Source: Mixophyes australis (Eukaryota; Chordata; Amphibia; Anura; Limnodynastidae). Taken from it: DNA of 64,000 nucleotides. Under the pieces are notes generated by a model, which was not told the DNA's origin, searched no databases, and saw only the letters and a program-made list of their open reading frames with translations. Positions 41,641-52,871 of the stretch are shown here, in pieces; the first letter of the stretch is position 1; each line of letters opens with the position of its first letter. Where the stretch lies: assembly GCA_036250195.1 (NCBI GenBank), contig JAVHZZ010000006.1:171413624-171477623 (forward strand), given 5' to 3'. The position numbers and the translations under genes were made by a program.

Positions 41641-42960
41641 CCATGCCTGCTGGTGAAATGCGACCGCTCTACCTCCAATACTCCCTTCATCTGTTGAGTC
41701 TGGGCTCCTGTTAGCTGCTGGCCTATGGGCACCACCTCCACCCGGGAATGGGGTCAGTCTAAGGTCATCCATAGGTGGGCAGCAGATTTCCACGGCCTTT
41801 ATTTCCCTGGGGATGTACTCCGTTAACCTATTAATGTGATAGGAACTCACCCGCTTCCCGGTTCAATAAAGTGCAATAACGTAACCTACCTGGCCCTATC
41901 TGTCTACTACGGTATAGGGGCTTGCCCATGTCGATTATAACTTGTGCTTTCTGACAGGTACTAGCACCATCACTTTCTGTCCAACTTCTAGCTCCCTTTC
42001 TCTAGCCACCTGGTTATAATAATGACACTACTGTTCCTGCGCCCCCAACGTATGGTCATAAGCGAGCTGCATAAACCTCTGCAGTCTATCCCTCATTTGT
42101 ACCACATATTCCAAGATGGGAGCCTCAGGTTCCTGGACTGACCCTCCCAGATTTCCCGGACTAGGTCTAGAGGTCCCCGTACCCATTGAGCAAATAATAA
42201 TTTAAAAGGAGAGAACCCGGTAGAATCATGCGGCACTTTGCAGTATGCGAATAATAGCTGCTGCAATTAATTCTCCCAGTCTTACCCCGCCGACTCAGCA
42301 TATGCCCGCAGCAACTGCTTAAGGGTCCCATTAAATCTTTTGCAAAGACCGTTAGTCTGGGGATGGTAGGAGGTTGTGCAGAAGGGAAGGACCCCAAATT
42401 TGTCCCATACTGTCTGCAGCAAGTCCCCTTGAAATTGAATCCCCTGGTCGGTGACTACTTCTTGAGGGAATCCTACATAGCTAAAGATATCCATGAGAGC
42501 CTGGGCAATATGTTTAGCATCTATGGATGCTACTGCCACTGCATTGGGATATCTAGTCGCGTAGTCAACTACAGTCAGGATGTAATTCTTCCCTGTTCGG
42601 TTCGTTTTCTTAAAAGGTCCCACAATGTCCATGGCTACACTTCTAAATGGCTCACCTATGATGGACATGGACTGTAGGGGGATCCTATATGTGGGGGTCC
42701 CCTGAGGCATTAGTATACATCCCATGAGGATCTATAGTGTTTGACCTCCTGGTTAACTCCAGGCAAGAAGAAATTTCGTAGCAACTGGGCACGGGTTTTA
42801 CGAACCCCTAAGTCGTCAGCTATGGGGATGTCATGAGCTAGTGCTAGTAACCGACGACGGTACTGCTACGGAACAATCAGCTGTTTTCTAGCCACTCCTG
42901 GCTCTAGAGGGTCAGCCTTGGTGAGCACCCTGTGAAACTTCCCTTCTTCCCACATGATCC
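41600..42960 (-). pseudogene. Gmr1-like integrase, broken
   Basis: 42725-42282 (minus) encodes the core: A-M-D-I-V-G-P, then V-V-D-Y-A-T-R-Y-P, then V-T-D-Q-G-I-Q-F and T-N-G-L-C-K-R-F-N. The catalytic Glu that normally sits at T-N-G-x-x-E-R is read here as Cys-Lys. Below 42000 a GPY/F-like module (S-P-Y-T-V-V-D-R) and Y-H-I-N-R-L follow. It lies upstream of RT on the coding strand. Confidence 0.85.
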
Positions 42961-43121
42961 TATCCACCCGAGGTGCCCAATTTGTCCTTGCTGCTGCACT
43001 GCGGAGACCATCTAAGGGCAGGTCAGTCCGTTAGGCTTCCCAAAATGCAGTCCTATCTACCACCCCAAGATTCACATCAATGTCAGGTATGTCTGGTACA
43101 GCGTTACTCACATACAGGGGT

Positions 43122-43400
43122 TCAGATGGTGTGGCAGCTGATCCAACAGAAACATCTGGTGCTGGGTAGGTCTTTGGGTGCTGTCTCCAAAGCCTGTGTT
43201 CGACTCCAGGCTCCTACAAAGTAACTGGCCAATCCACCACCCAGATCATTTCCCAGAATAACGTGGATAGGTAATCCATCCAAAAGTCCCATAATCACCT
43301 CCCCCAAATGTTGACCCCAATCCAAATGAACCCTGGCCATGGGGATAACTGTAATCTGGTTTCCCACTATCAAATTTTTATATTCCGGTCCTTTAGCCAT
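43122..43400 (-). pseudogene. Gmr1-like protease region, broken
   Basis: Minus-strand frame with A-R-V-H-L-D-W-G, then G-L-P-I-H-V-I-L-G-N-D-L-G-G, typical of the C-terminal part of gypsy-type protease. The D-S/T-G box should lie just upstream (near 43450-43470), where L-Q-G-L ends the preceding frame; it is not intact. Confidence 0.65.
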
Positions 43401-43453
43401 TGGTTAGGTGGGAATAAATTGGGCCGTATCAGAGTAATAGAAGCCGCCGAGTT

Positions 43454-44649
43454 CTAGAGACCCTGCAGTTCCTGGCCATTCACTTTTACAGGCTGCAGAT
43501 GTCCCTTCATATTTGTAGGGGTAGCCTTCCCGATTGTCGCTACCACCTCCACCCGATAGACTACTTCCTCCGCCTCTGGTGCATCAGGATTGTAGTACCC
43601 CTCCCCACCTTCAATTGATGTTCCTTGGCACACTGAAAATCTAAGCACAGCTATTCTCAATCCAGAAAACGGTCTTCCTCCATGTGGACAATTTCTTTGT
43701 ATGTGTCCTGGTTGTTGGCAAGTGTAGCACCTCCAAGGGTCGGATACTGCTGCACCACGATGTCTGGGTGCACTAGAGTGCGCAGCTGGGGTACATGGTG
43801 ACATGGGGCGTGATGTAGCTGGTGGTGTATTTTGATCGGGCAGGGTCCTTCAAATAGTCGTCCATTCACCTCCGCTAGGTCCCCTCCATCGGGGACGTTT
43901 TGCCAGAAATTCATCGGCTGATGCTGCTACATTGTCCGGGGTAATGGGATTTCTGTCCACCACCCACTCTCATTTCTGGACCCATTTTATTCATTAGCTG
44001 CTCTAATATAAAGATGTTTTTAATGTACATTACAGTTGTGGTTTTCTTCCCTTCTAGCCAGTTACAGTTTCTTCGCAATAAACTGTTAAATTCCGTATAA
44101 GAAGAGTCAATGCTTCTTGCAATGGTTCTGAACTTAGTGCGGTAGGATTTAGGGATGACTGCATATCGAGTCAACAATACTTTCCAAATCTTCTGGGCTC
44201 ATGGCATGGTATGCCTCCTGCGCTTGGATCATCAAACAAGGTATCAAATATTTTGACCATTCCGCCACAGGTATATCATGCATTGTCATCATTGTCTCAA
44301 ATAACTGAAGGTGAGTGTCAATGTCCGTGGCCGATTCCACAAAGCGTTGAACATCGTGATATCCCCATCGCAGCGTCTGTCTTTCTTCGAATACTGACAT
44401 TCATGCCACTGCAGGTACCACGACCGGTCTACCCAGCGCTGCTCCCAATACTGCTGCCCTCTCAGGTGCTGCAGCTCCTGGTCCAAGTACATCCAACCAA
44501 ATCTGCAACTGTTCCATGTTGCCGATGGTTATTGCAGCTGCCCGGGTTGTCATCCCCTTGTTTCCATTACTGGGTTCCCCAATGGGGCCCTGAACCGTGT
44601 CCTCCTCTTCTTCCTCCTCACCAGGGTTTTCAAAGTCACACTGATCCAA
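43454..44649 (-). pseudogene. Gmr1-like Gag, broken
   Basis: Minus-strand pieces 44649-44401, 44400-44149, 44177-43911 and 43804-43454 in changing frames. The last carries a CCHC knuckle (C-Y-T-C-Q-Q-P-G-H-I-Q-R-N-C). Upstream pieces resemble a capsid region (W-S-K-Y-L-I-P-C-L). The start codon near 44840 follows a short leader after the LTR. Confidence 0.75.
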
Positions 44650-44827
44650 TTTTTCGATTAGGGACCCGCTGGTATCTGTTGAGTTGATGTCAATTTTTTC
44701 TTGCCTGACAAAGTTCCTGCAGGACTCCTTTCTTGGTGTTTCTGTATGTTTGTGCTGCTGCCTCCATTCTGCTGTACCTTTCCAATTCCGTGCTTGTCAC
44801 TGAGTGATCCAACTGCTTGCCACCAAA

Positions 44828-45460
44828 TGTGAAGGTATGTGGTTCCCAAATCTCTCAGTCATGGTATTAGAGGATAAATAAAAGGATGATTCATTCTGCA
44901 GAACAGGAATAAATACAGCACAACCCCCTTAACAATAGCAGGTCCAACAAGTGAGGAAAGCAGTTCAAATAAATCCAGTGAGATATGTTCCATAGCGAAT
45001 CTCTGGCAGAGCATCACCTCTTGGCCAAAGTCAGTCACTCTCTCTCAGTTCCCAGGTAAGCCTCTTTTATCACCTCATAATCACACCTTGGGAACTACCT
45101 CCCAGGGGAGTTGCAAAAGGTCTCGATTGGTGGGCTTCTCACGCTATCCACTCCCCTCCCCTGCCTCTCCCAGTTGTCTTCCCTCTGGAGATCCCTGCTG
45201 GGTCTGACTCCTTTCTGTCTGTAGAGCTCACTAGTGGACAATAGGGAGCAAACAGAAATAACAATGGTAACTTCATTCACTCAACTCCTGAGTGTTTACT
45301 GTGGAGGTGGAATTTAACCCCTGAAGTACTTTTCCAAGGAGAGGAGAAGTTCCATCATTGATACTTTCTGATAACAACAGGGTTAAAAGGTGCAGTCCGC
45401 ATATGGATTAGAATAAGGGGTTGTAACACTTGCTCCATACACCATGCCCATTTCTTTACA
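44828..45460 (-). repeat. 5' LTR of the Gmr1-like element (633 bp)
   Basis: tgtgaaggtatgtggttccc to ccatgcccatttctttaca in plus orientation. The inner side (44827 downward) reads TTTGGTGGCAAGC on the minus strand, the likely primer-binding region; the tRNA is not identified. Confidence 0.88.
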
Positions 45461-48051
45461 CGTAACATTACTGATAATTTAGTTTAAAGAGAGACAAAGC
45501 AGAATGGGATTTTCACCATGTCCACAGTGTGTTCTGTGCCTTATGCCTAATATTTGGGCTTTACTTTGACCTTCACTTACTCTGACAAGTGGATGAAACA
45601 CCACCTAGGCTTTAGTTTTTATAACCATCCCTTATCTCAGACCATCTCCTGCAACCTCTTCTAATTGGACAACACCTCACAACTATACACAGGCTAAAAC
45701 ATTAAATCTTGCAAGGCCCCCCATGCAGGATCACAAACAACCTTGGTGCTTATAGGCCTTTGGGCCAATACCAGCCCTCTGTTAGCTTACGTATTGATTT
45801 TGTGTCATTCAATCCCAGATAGTCTGCTAGTGAATACTTCTATTCTAGGGACTGTTCCTCTATCACATTGCTAAGGTTTCACACTTGGCAGTGGAAAAGG
45901 GGCTGCAACAGGTACAAGATACCTGCATACTAGATATGTGGGCATCTCCCTTCCAGTCTGTGGAAGTTGCTACCCTGATAGTCCTAAAATTAGATTGTAA
46001 GCTCTTACTAGTAGGGCCCTCCTGCCTCTTTTTTTCTCCCCCCCATCTTCCTCACTTGCTTTCTACCCCTCCCATCTCACTATCTGCCTTTGGCTACCCT
46101 TGCCATCCTTTTAATACAGGAATATGACTTCCATTATGTTACCTTTTTTGCATTAATACTTGTATTTGTTATCCTTGATTTTCAGTGCTATTCATGATTT
46201 GTAAAATAATGTGAATGTTTGTATTTATGTGAACTACGTCTACCTTGTTTGCACTACTGCCATGTAGGTGCTGCAGAATTTTGTGGTGCCTTATAAATAG
46301 TCATTACTAATATATTAATGCAAAGCAGCTTAGGGAATTGCCTACATGCGTTTGGACACCCAGATCCAACATAGAATGATTTGGTTTCTTGTTCTTCTTG
46401 CTAGGTAGGCTTCTTACCCATAGGTAGGTAACCAAAACATTAGTCACCAAAGACACAGACTGGAGCACAAGGAAGCAAAGGTAAAGTGTTTATTTTGCAC
46501 GTCATTGTTTTTATTTATTTATTTTTATATTGTATATAATTTATTTATTGGTTTCATACTATAGACAATAAACCATGGTCATAAGTAAGGCCAACTACTT
46601 CATTTGGGATCTAGTGGGGTTTAGGACCATGGAGAGCTATGATAGTAATGCTCATTTTGTAAATAGATTGCGGTGTACCAACCAATAAACAAATTTGTAC
46701 TAGCACCAAGTTTGCTTTTACTGATATCTATTAACAATCTTTTGTACACAACCGTAAATTAAAAGTGTAGCCATGGTTCCTGAAGTCGATTCACAGACAT
46801 AACATGGGTAGCAGTTGAAAAAGTTGAAAAAGTTAAGAATGCTGCTTTTATTTATTTCATTATTCATTCTTCTGTCTATGAAAGTACTGATTAATTGTAT
46901 GAAATTGTCAGCTCCACTGTCATTAAAATATGGTTACAAATTTTGATGTCATTGGCTAAATGCCCAACACTTATGCACAGATATCCAATAGTAAAATACA
47001 TGCAGACTTTCAAGTAACTGTTATGATTAGCATTGGAAATAAAGTGACCTGGGTACACAAATTTCCTAAGGCATATGAGGGAGATGAGATTCTTGGACCT
47101 CCTCACAGAATAGAGACAGGAAAGTGAATGAATCTCTATGGACATTACTGCTAGATGGTTAACTAACATATTCTTAAGGAAATACATTAATTATTAATAA
47201 TAAGAATGAGACCACACAAACTTGTCCAGTACTCAGAATAGGCATATTTTTAAACTTAAGGACAGAAGGCTCTTAGCCAGTTCTGGCCTTATTGAGTCTT
47301 GATATGACACTAGCAATATTTTGTGATGACACTAGTACCTAGTGAAGTTGAATATTGGTTTAACTCACAAAATAGTGGCCTTATGTTTTTCCACTTACAA
47401 TGAGTGTGACTAGCTTCAGAGAAGGCTGGAGAATAACATAATGAAAAGTGTACACATAGGGGGAGAGTGGAACAGTCCCTGGAGACACATCATGCTGATG
47501 TTGAGGCTGAAATCTCTGTTCATATTTCCCTTCACCCCATAAAGGTGCAAGGAAAGATGAGCGGAGATTCCTTACCGTAATAGCCGACAATGTGTGCAGC
47601 CAGATATTGTTGTGATGTCTGGCGGCACATCACAGCCAATTGAACCTCCCTCATAATGTACACTTAAACTGAGAGGTGACCACTGCATCTTATGTGTACA
47701 TTTCTGAATAAGTATAGTATGTCTAGCTACTGTATAAATCTAGTCTTGATCATGTTAAAAGTGAAATTATTCATTTGAAATAATTGTTTGCAGTAGACAA
47801 GTGGAAGGTGTTTTTACTTAAATCCGATGAATAGATATTAAACTGTTGAAACCATTTGGGGTATTGTATAAAACAACAGTAGATAATTACATATCTAACC
47901 TACGTGTATGCTACTTAATAACTTTCTAGGACTTTGAGTACTAACATTTCATTTTTCCTGTTCATTCTCCAGTTTTGCTCCATGTTATATATCTGATTAC
48001 TCAGAGAAGAATATAGTTTTATGTCACAGGATAATGTGTGTAACGTTTTAC
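45461..48051. other. intronic stretch, one repeat tail
   Basis: About 45985-46316 resembles the tail of a common frog interspersed repeat (ttagattgtaagctcttact, then ctgcagaattttgtggtgcc). The rest is AT-rich with no recognised feature up to the donor site of exon 48052-48171. Confidence 0.45.
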
Positions 48052-48171
48052 CTGTTGTATTGTACTGTACACCCTGGAAGTACTCAGGGCAAGCTCTGGC
48101 CACCAGTTGCCCAGCTGGTGTGCGAGGCCAGCACGTCCCAATCATATCAATGGAGACATTGCAGGCAAGAC
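48052..48171 (-). CDS. crhr1: CRF receptor 1 coding exon: core of the extracellular hormone-binding domain
   Basis: This 120-bp minus-strand exon lies between acceptor TCTCTACAG and donor CAG|GTAAAA. It enters in phase 1 and leaves in phase 1. It encodes [15 protein letters not shown], then A-G-Q-L-V, A-C-P-E-Y-F and Y-N-T-T. It therefore holds cysteines 2, 3 and 4 of the six-cysteine class B receptor domain, the conserved D-M-I-G-T-C-W core with its structural Asp and Trp, and sequons NVS and NTT. In this family cysteine 1 pairs with 3, 2 with 5 and 4 with 6. IGTCWP plus CPEYF identifies a CRF receptor. The Q-Y-N-T-T-G end fits CRHR1 of frogs better than CRHR2. The next exon is 46,267 bp away at 1699-1784. 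Confidence 0.93.
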
Positions 48172-48680
48172 CTGTAGAGAAGCAATGGTAGTTACAACCT
48201 AGATATCATTGAAAACTTTAAAATATAAACATTTCTGCAACTAATTCTAAAGATGGCTGTGTATAATGGCAGCAGGCATAACATATCTGTTCTTAACATA
48301 GGATGCTAGCTCACAGAAAAAATGGCCAAAAGAGGGTTGAACAGAATCGGCTTTTCATAGCAAAGATAGGGTAAGTTAAGTTCCACGTCTGCACTAGCTG
48401 CAGCTACACTAACTGTGAACTCTAGAGCTACATACACTGATGTCAAAAATCTAGCCCAACTGTGAATGCATTATTGTTCAACACCCACCTGCAATCTCTT
48501 TATTTTTTCAGGGATTCCAGCACAGAGGTGTCTTGTTTCTTTTTAACAACTCACACCAAAGATAACTGTCAGGCTTCTATTTCAAAACTGTGTGCACTGA
48601 AGACTAAATACCTCAGGTGGCATGTTGTGCATAGTTAACATCATTTAAAATTTCAGGGAATCTTTGTTAATAGGAATTCA

Positions 48681-48939
48681 CATACTTACCAACTTTACAA
48701 TGTTGGTATCCGGGAGCCTGCGGGGGAGGTGGGCGTCATGGGTGGCGGGCCTCCAAAACGCGTCATTTGACAGTGGGGGGCGGGGCCAAACACAGCGATT
48801 CACCAGGAATCGCGGCGTTTGTGACATTTTTCTGCCCAAGTGGGCAGATACGGGATTTTGCCACACTCGCCCGGGAGTCCGGGAGACTCTCGCAAAATGC
48901 GGGAGTCTCCCGGACATTCCGGGAGAGTTGGCAAGTATG
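48681..48939. mobile_element. hAT MITE with CATACTT(A/G)CCAAC ends (259 bp)
   Basis: Inverted ends catacttaccaac and gttggcaagtatg, exact 8-bp duplication GGAATTCA (48673-48680, 48940-48947). The right half has nested complementary runs (gggagtctcccggacattccggg). Diverged relatives at 20693-20903 and 52620-52871. Confidence 0.93.
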
Positions 48940-49032
48940 GGAATTCACATCAAATAACATCATAGTTGATGCTGTGGGAGTTATATGGGGACTAACCCTC
49001 GACATGACATGACCACTAAACATGGTTCCAAT

Positions 49033-49197
49033 CAGTGTTCCCTCTAAGCTGAGCAATCTGGAAAGGAAAGAGTTAAAAGGTCACTCTAATGAGGGCTCCA
49101 CCCCAAAGGTTTGCATTCACAATCTGCAGGATGTTTCCTAGTAAGATACAGGTTTAGCTTTATCATTTCCAGGTTGCTCAGCTTAGAGGGAACAATG
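49033..49197. mobile_element. hAT MITE with CAGTGTTCCCTCTAAGCTGAG ends (165 bp)
   Basis: Left cagtgttccctctaagctga and right gcttagagggaacaatg. Exact 8-bp duplication GTTCCAAT (49025-49032, 49198-49205). Ends resemble a hAT type widespread in vertebrates. Confidence 0.94.
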
Positions 49198-49205
49198 GTT
49201 CCAAT

Positions 49206-50702
49206 GTAATTATATTGTATTTTTAAGCCCTTTCAATGAATAGTAACAAATATAAGAAGAACAAATAAATGAGGAATGATATCACTCATCCAGAAGTAGT
49301 CAGGGCCAGACTGAAACAAAAACGAAAAAGCAGCTATGGAAAACAAAGTATGCCAGAAAACATTTGTGTTTGTTCACAAACCAGAAAATGTTCTTCCTTA
49401 TCATTGATTCGTGGTTTTTGACTGTGTCTATCTTTTGTCATTGTATACAGTAGTGGAGCCCGAGTGCAATGCGTGCAGAGGAGACTATTGCAAGCATGGC
49501 TGGGAAGCTGCCTAAGGCTAAGGAGGCCATTCTTTCAGGCACACAGATTGCTTTTCTGGTCCTGGAATTCACATTGAATATTTCATGAATCTGGACAAAG
49601 TAAGGAAACAATTCCATTGTGACATTTTAAAGCCTGTAAACATTGTTGTACAAATAGGGATGTGTTTACTATATAGGCAAGATATATGTGTAGTATAGCT
49701 ACATTTGTTTAAGGGTGGGGAGGCAGCATCAATTTTATATTTTGATTTTTTGGATGAAGGCAACAGCATTGTCCATCAATAGTCTATAAGTGGCTCATCC
49801 TCCTCTTTTCAAATTGTGTGTAGGGGGTAGATGGTAGATTTTAACATTGTGTGTGTACTTGAGGGGAATCTAATAAAGAACGATTTTCATAACTAATGAT
49901 TTAAAGCGCTATTAAAGGAAAATTGCCATAGAAATCACTAGTTTTTCAAACTTAAAATGAAAAATCACCAGACATCGCACAACCACTGAAATCACAGATT
50001 GCTTCTGTGTTTAGTATATAACAGACTCCCCTCAGTGCCAGCTGATCACAAGCAGTTTCTCACTCTGGCCACCTGTGATTGGCTGACGATAAAGTGAGTC
50101 CTTGGGACTGCTAATTGAATCTGTATTGATGTGGGTAAATATCATTAGGAATGATGTGGTGCTCCATTCGTTTTAATGGGCCCATTAGTTGCAATGAGGT
50201 TTCTACATGTAGTGAAATGAAAGTGGAGCAGCTCAAGTATTTAGAGAGTAAATCCCTTTTATTTTAAATCGCCCAAAATCATAATTTGCGTGTTTTTCAA
50301 AATGTAGGTCAAATTAGAGTTTTGGCAATTAATTCATGTTTTGGGGCTTTATGGGAATTTCAAAGGTGCATTTCTGCTGCTGTCTTCCCTGATTTCACAC
50401 TTTTGCCATTGTACCATTGCAAGTTATATTTTTCTTTTAACATAGTATTTTTCCTTCTCGTAGTGGTAAAATACTGCAAAGTATAACATCCATTTAATAC
50501 TTTAGATGTCTTTTGTATGGAGCTTTATAGGTGTTTCTTAGCTTTTACTTCCACTACAAATGTTACCACCCTGACTAGATGCTTTGTCATCCATCACCAG
50601 CACTGTTTGACACTTAGGTCTAGCTCTGCATTAATGAAAAAATGTAATAATACTGGTGACCCCCAGATATAATTCATCTCTATTCACTTTCTTATGACTC
50701 AC
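49206..50702. other. intronic stretch, nothing recognised
   Basis: AT-rich, no repeat ends or frames of note. Confidence 0.4.
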
Positions 50703-50784
50703 CTGTAATGTTTGAATTATTCTGGAGATTTTCACACTGGTCTTGGATAGAGGTTAGAGCAAGAGTGACCCCAGCTGTGATGAC
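50703..50784 (-). CDS. crhr1: CRF receptor 1 coding exon: end of signal peptide and start of extracellular domain
   Basis: This 82-bp exon is read on the minus strand. It follows a pyrimidine-rich acceptor ending in AAAG and is followed by GTGAGT. It starts at a codon boundary, has 27 codons and leaves one base (phase 1). The peptide begins with a hydrophobic stretch (VITAGVTLALTS, probably the end of the signal peptide), then QDQCENL, which carries the first conserved cysteine of the class B GPCR hormone-receptor domain. Two N-glycosylation sequons follow (NNS and NIT). Its trailing G combines with GT at the start of exon 48052-48171 to give the glycine of the conserved G-L-x-C junction. CRF receptors are plasma-membrane Gs-coupled receptors for CRF and urocortin. 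The residues match what I know of amphibian CRHR1. The initiator exon was not firmly found. Confidence 0.88.
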
Positions 50785-51147
50785 CTTTAAGAGGAGACAG
50801 AGAAGATATACTGTGATGATGTCTGACAGTATATGATATATAATGAAATAATTTTCAGTTTAGAACCGAAATAAACAGCTTGTAGCCTGTGGAACTACAA
50901 GCCCCAGGAACAATTTACAGTTTGGATTGATGAGTTTGGCGACACCACCTGTCTTAGCAATGTTTCTTGGTTTGGGGAGAACACATGCCTTTCTAACTAA
51001 CCCCACCCACCCCATATTCCGGAATACCTGTGCTTTAATATATGTAAATACCATTTGAAAGCTTGAACAATCTGTGAAGAAATGCATGAGTACATGAGAG
51101 AGAGGGGGAAGGAGAGAGAATGCAAAATACAGAGAAAGAGAGAGAGA
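50785..51147. other. intronic stretch with (GA)n at its end
   Basis: Contains the acceptor region of exon 50703-50784, then unrecognised sequence, then GA-rich simple repeat from about 51090. Confidence 0.5.
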
Positions 51148-51809
51148 GGGGCATATTTAACAAATAATGATAGTGCACTATCGTGCACTTACCATTAAAA
51201 AAAGTCCCTCTGTGTGTCCCGCATATTTAAGAAGGGTGCACCGCAGCAGATATCGTGGATATCTGCTGCTTTGCATTCCTTTTCGTTTTTGGGAGCAGTC
51301 ACCATTCTACAGTATACCGTACAGTATGCCATTCCCAGTCGCAATCTAACAAGTTCCGAAAAAAAGTTTTTGGTGGTAACTTGTCATGATAATGTACACC
51401 AGCTGAAGCTGGCGTACATTATCATAATTGAAAGATTTCAGAAGAGCAGAACTGACAGCGCATGTGTGGAGGGATCACATGATCTCTCCCTGTCACTCAC
51501 CGCTCTCTCTCTGCAACTAGTTTCATAGACAGAGCGGAGATGTCTGTGCGCATGTCCAGTTCTTCGAACTGCACATGCACAAGACCAGTGTGAAGAAAAA
51601 TGAAGAGGGCCAGGAGGAGATCCGGAGACATTGTGTTCCGAAGAGTGGGGTAAGTGTGATTTTTTTTTTATCACAGAAACAGTAGTTTATCGGAACTGCT
51701 GTTTCTGTTTTGCGTTCTTCATAAATTTGAGAAATAGTTCAATCCTTATCAATGCGATAAGGATTGAAAACTATTTTTCACTTCATGATAAGATTGATAA
51801 ATGTGCCCC
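51148..51809. mobile_element. MITE of 662 bp made of successive hairpins
   Basis: Ends ggggcatatttaacaa and (reverse complement) ggggcacatttatcaa. Inside: a perfect 12-bp stem GCAGCAGATATC (51243-51269), a 19-bp stem with one mismatch and a 2-base loop (51386-51425), and a perfect 11-bp stem CAATCCTTATC (51740-51766). Flanked by (GA)n on both sides. Confidence 0.75.
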
Positions 51810-52619
51810 ATAGAGAGAGAGAGAGGGGGGAGAGAGCGCTAAGGCAAATTTTCTGTATTCACAATGAGGTGCATGGTTGATTGCGCCACATGGAATTTAG
51901 ATTCCCTTGTAATTCTCAACACTTTGGCAATATGATGACAATTTCAATGTATGTCTGCACATTTATACATTATTCTGTCTAACTGACTACATGTCATTAT
52001 ATTGCCTCCCACATTATGTTTTTCTGAGTTAAAATGTTACAGTGCAATCTGTTCCAGGCTTTTATGACAGTGAGTGGTTAGGAGGCCTGTTCTGTGGGAT
52101 TCAAGTCATCACTGCATTACATGGTTGTGACATGCATCTCTATGCCTCCATTAAGCCTCATTTGTTGCTCTAATTAGGCCCAGGCAGGGACAACAGCATG
52201 TATGTGTCCTAATCATTTAAATCAGTGAAGGAAATGCATGGACAGCAATCCTTAAGCAGCGCATGCAGTGCTGGCAAAATCCACATGCCGTATAAACTAT
52301 GCCAGTCTGCCATTTAACAGAATAGGTATACACTTAACCAGCTAACACAAGACTATTGTTCCATATTCTCAGCCATCTGTTTCATTCATTTGGTGAATTA
52401 CAAATAGACATAGGTTTTAATGAACTCAGGGAATGCATTTGGCAATCTGCCAGGCTTCAAACATCAGATGATCTATAGAACCCTAATGAAGCAGATGTCA
52501 CTGTGTCAGAGTGAAGATAGAGATATGTTCGGTACATGGGCAGCAGACCTGAAAACTGTCTACATACAAAATAATGGTGACAAAGAACGCAAATTAAAAT
52601 GATTTAGTATAATTTGGCA
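51810..52619. other. intronic stretch, nothing recognised
   Basis: Begins with (GA)n to about 51835; otherwise no feature. Confidence 0.4.
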
Positions 52620-52871
52620 TTCAAAAATCTGTCCTCTGGGAAGGGGGGTGTGTGGTCACCATAGCCCTGCACCCACTATAAATTCACGGCATTAGAGGGC
52701 GTGATGGTGTGATTGCGCCATTAAGCCCTGCCCCCTATTCAGTGCTGTGATTTTCTGCATTTTATAGTAGGGCAAGGATCAGGGAAGTCTGCCTACTCTT
52801 CAGGGAATTTCGGGAGGACTCTCTGAAATTCAGGAGCCTCCTGGAAATTCCGGGGAAGTAGGCAAGTATGC
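52620..52871. mobile_element. diverged MITE ending GGCAAGTATG
   Basis: Right end ggaagtaggcaagtatg and inner ggaatttcgggagg match the 48681-48939 family; left end degraded. A lone end also lies at 54190-54220. Confidence 0.55.

Larger units (their letters stand above)
39575..45460 (-). mobile_element. decayed Ty3/gypsy element with integrase before RT (Gmr1-like)
   Basis: LTRs at 44828-45460 (5') and 39575-40292 (3', carrying an insertion), with ends TGTAAAG...CTTCACA on the minus strand. Flanks CATAA and CGTAA (4 of 5). Going along the minus strand the pieces are gag with zinc knuckle, protease region, integrase, then reverse transcriptase and RNase H. That is the copia-like order known in Gmr1 elements of deuterostomes. 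Every domain is frame-broken. Confidence 0.9.
1785..48051 (-). other. crhr1: crhr1 intron of 46,267 bp, largely filled by mobile elements
   Basis: The intron runs from donor GTAAAA (48051 downward) to acceptor GTTTAG (1785). The exons on either side join in phase. It holds the endogenous retrovirus, the young chromovirus, the Gmr1-like element, most of the hAT elements, the SINE copies and the solo LTR at 27809-28515. The retrovirus and chromovirus lie antisense to the gene. The Gmr1-like element and the large hAT transposase lie in the sense direction. Confidence 0.88.
48172..50702 (-). other. crhr1: crhr1 intron of 2,531 bp
   Basis: The intron is bounded by donor GTGAGT at 50702 downward and acceptor TCTCTACAG ending at 48172. 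It carries two hAT MITEs (48681-48939 and 49033-49197). The remainder is unique-looking AT-rich sequence in which I see no other feature. Confidence 0.85.

Noticed and set aside
48052..48171. Assignment to CRHR2
   Set aside because: CRHR2 shares CPEYF, but the combined residues of the three exons (QDQC, QYNTTG, NVYREC, AGRGDY, KQE) fit amphibian CRHR1 better. A phylogeny would be decisive.
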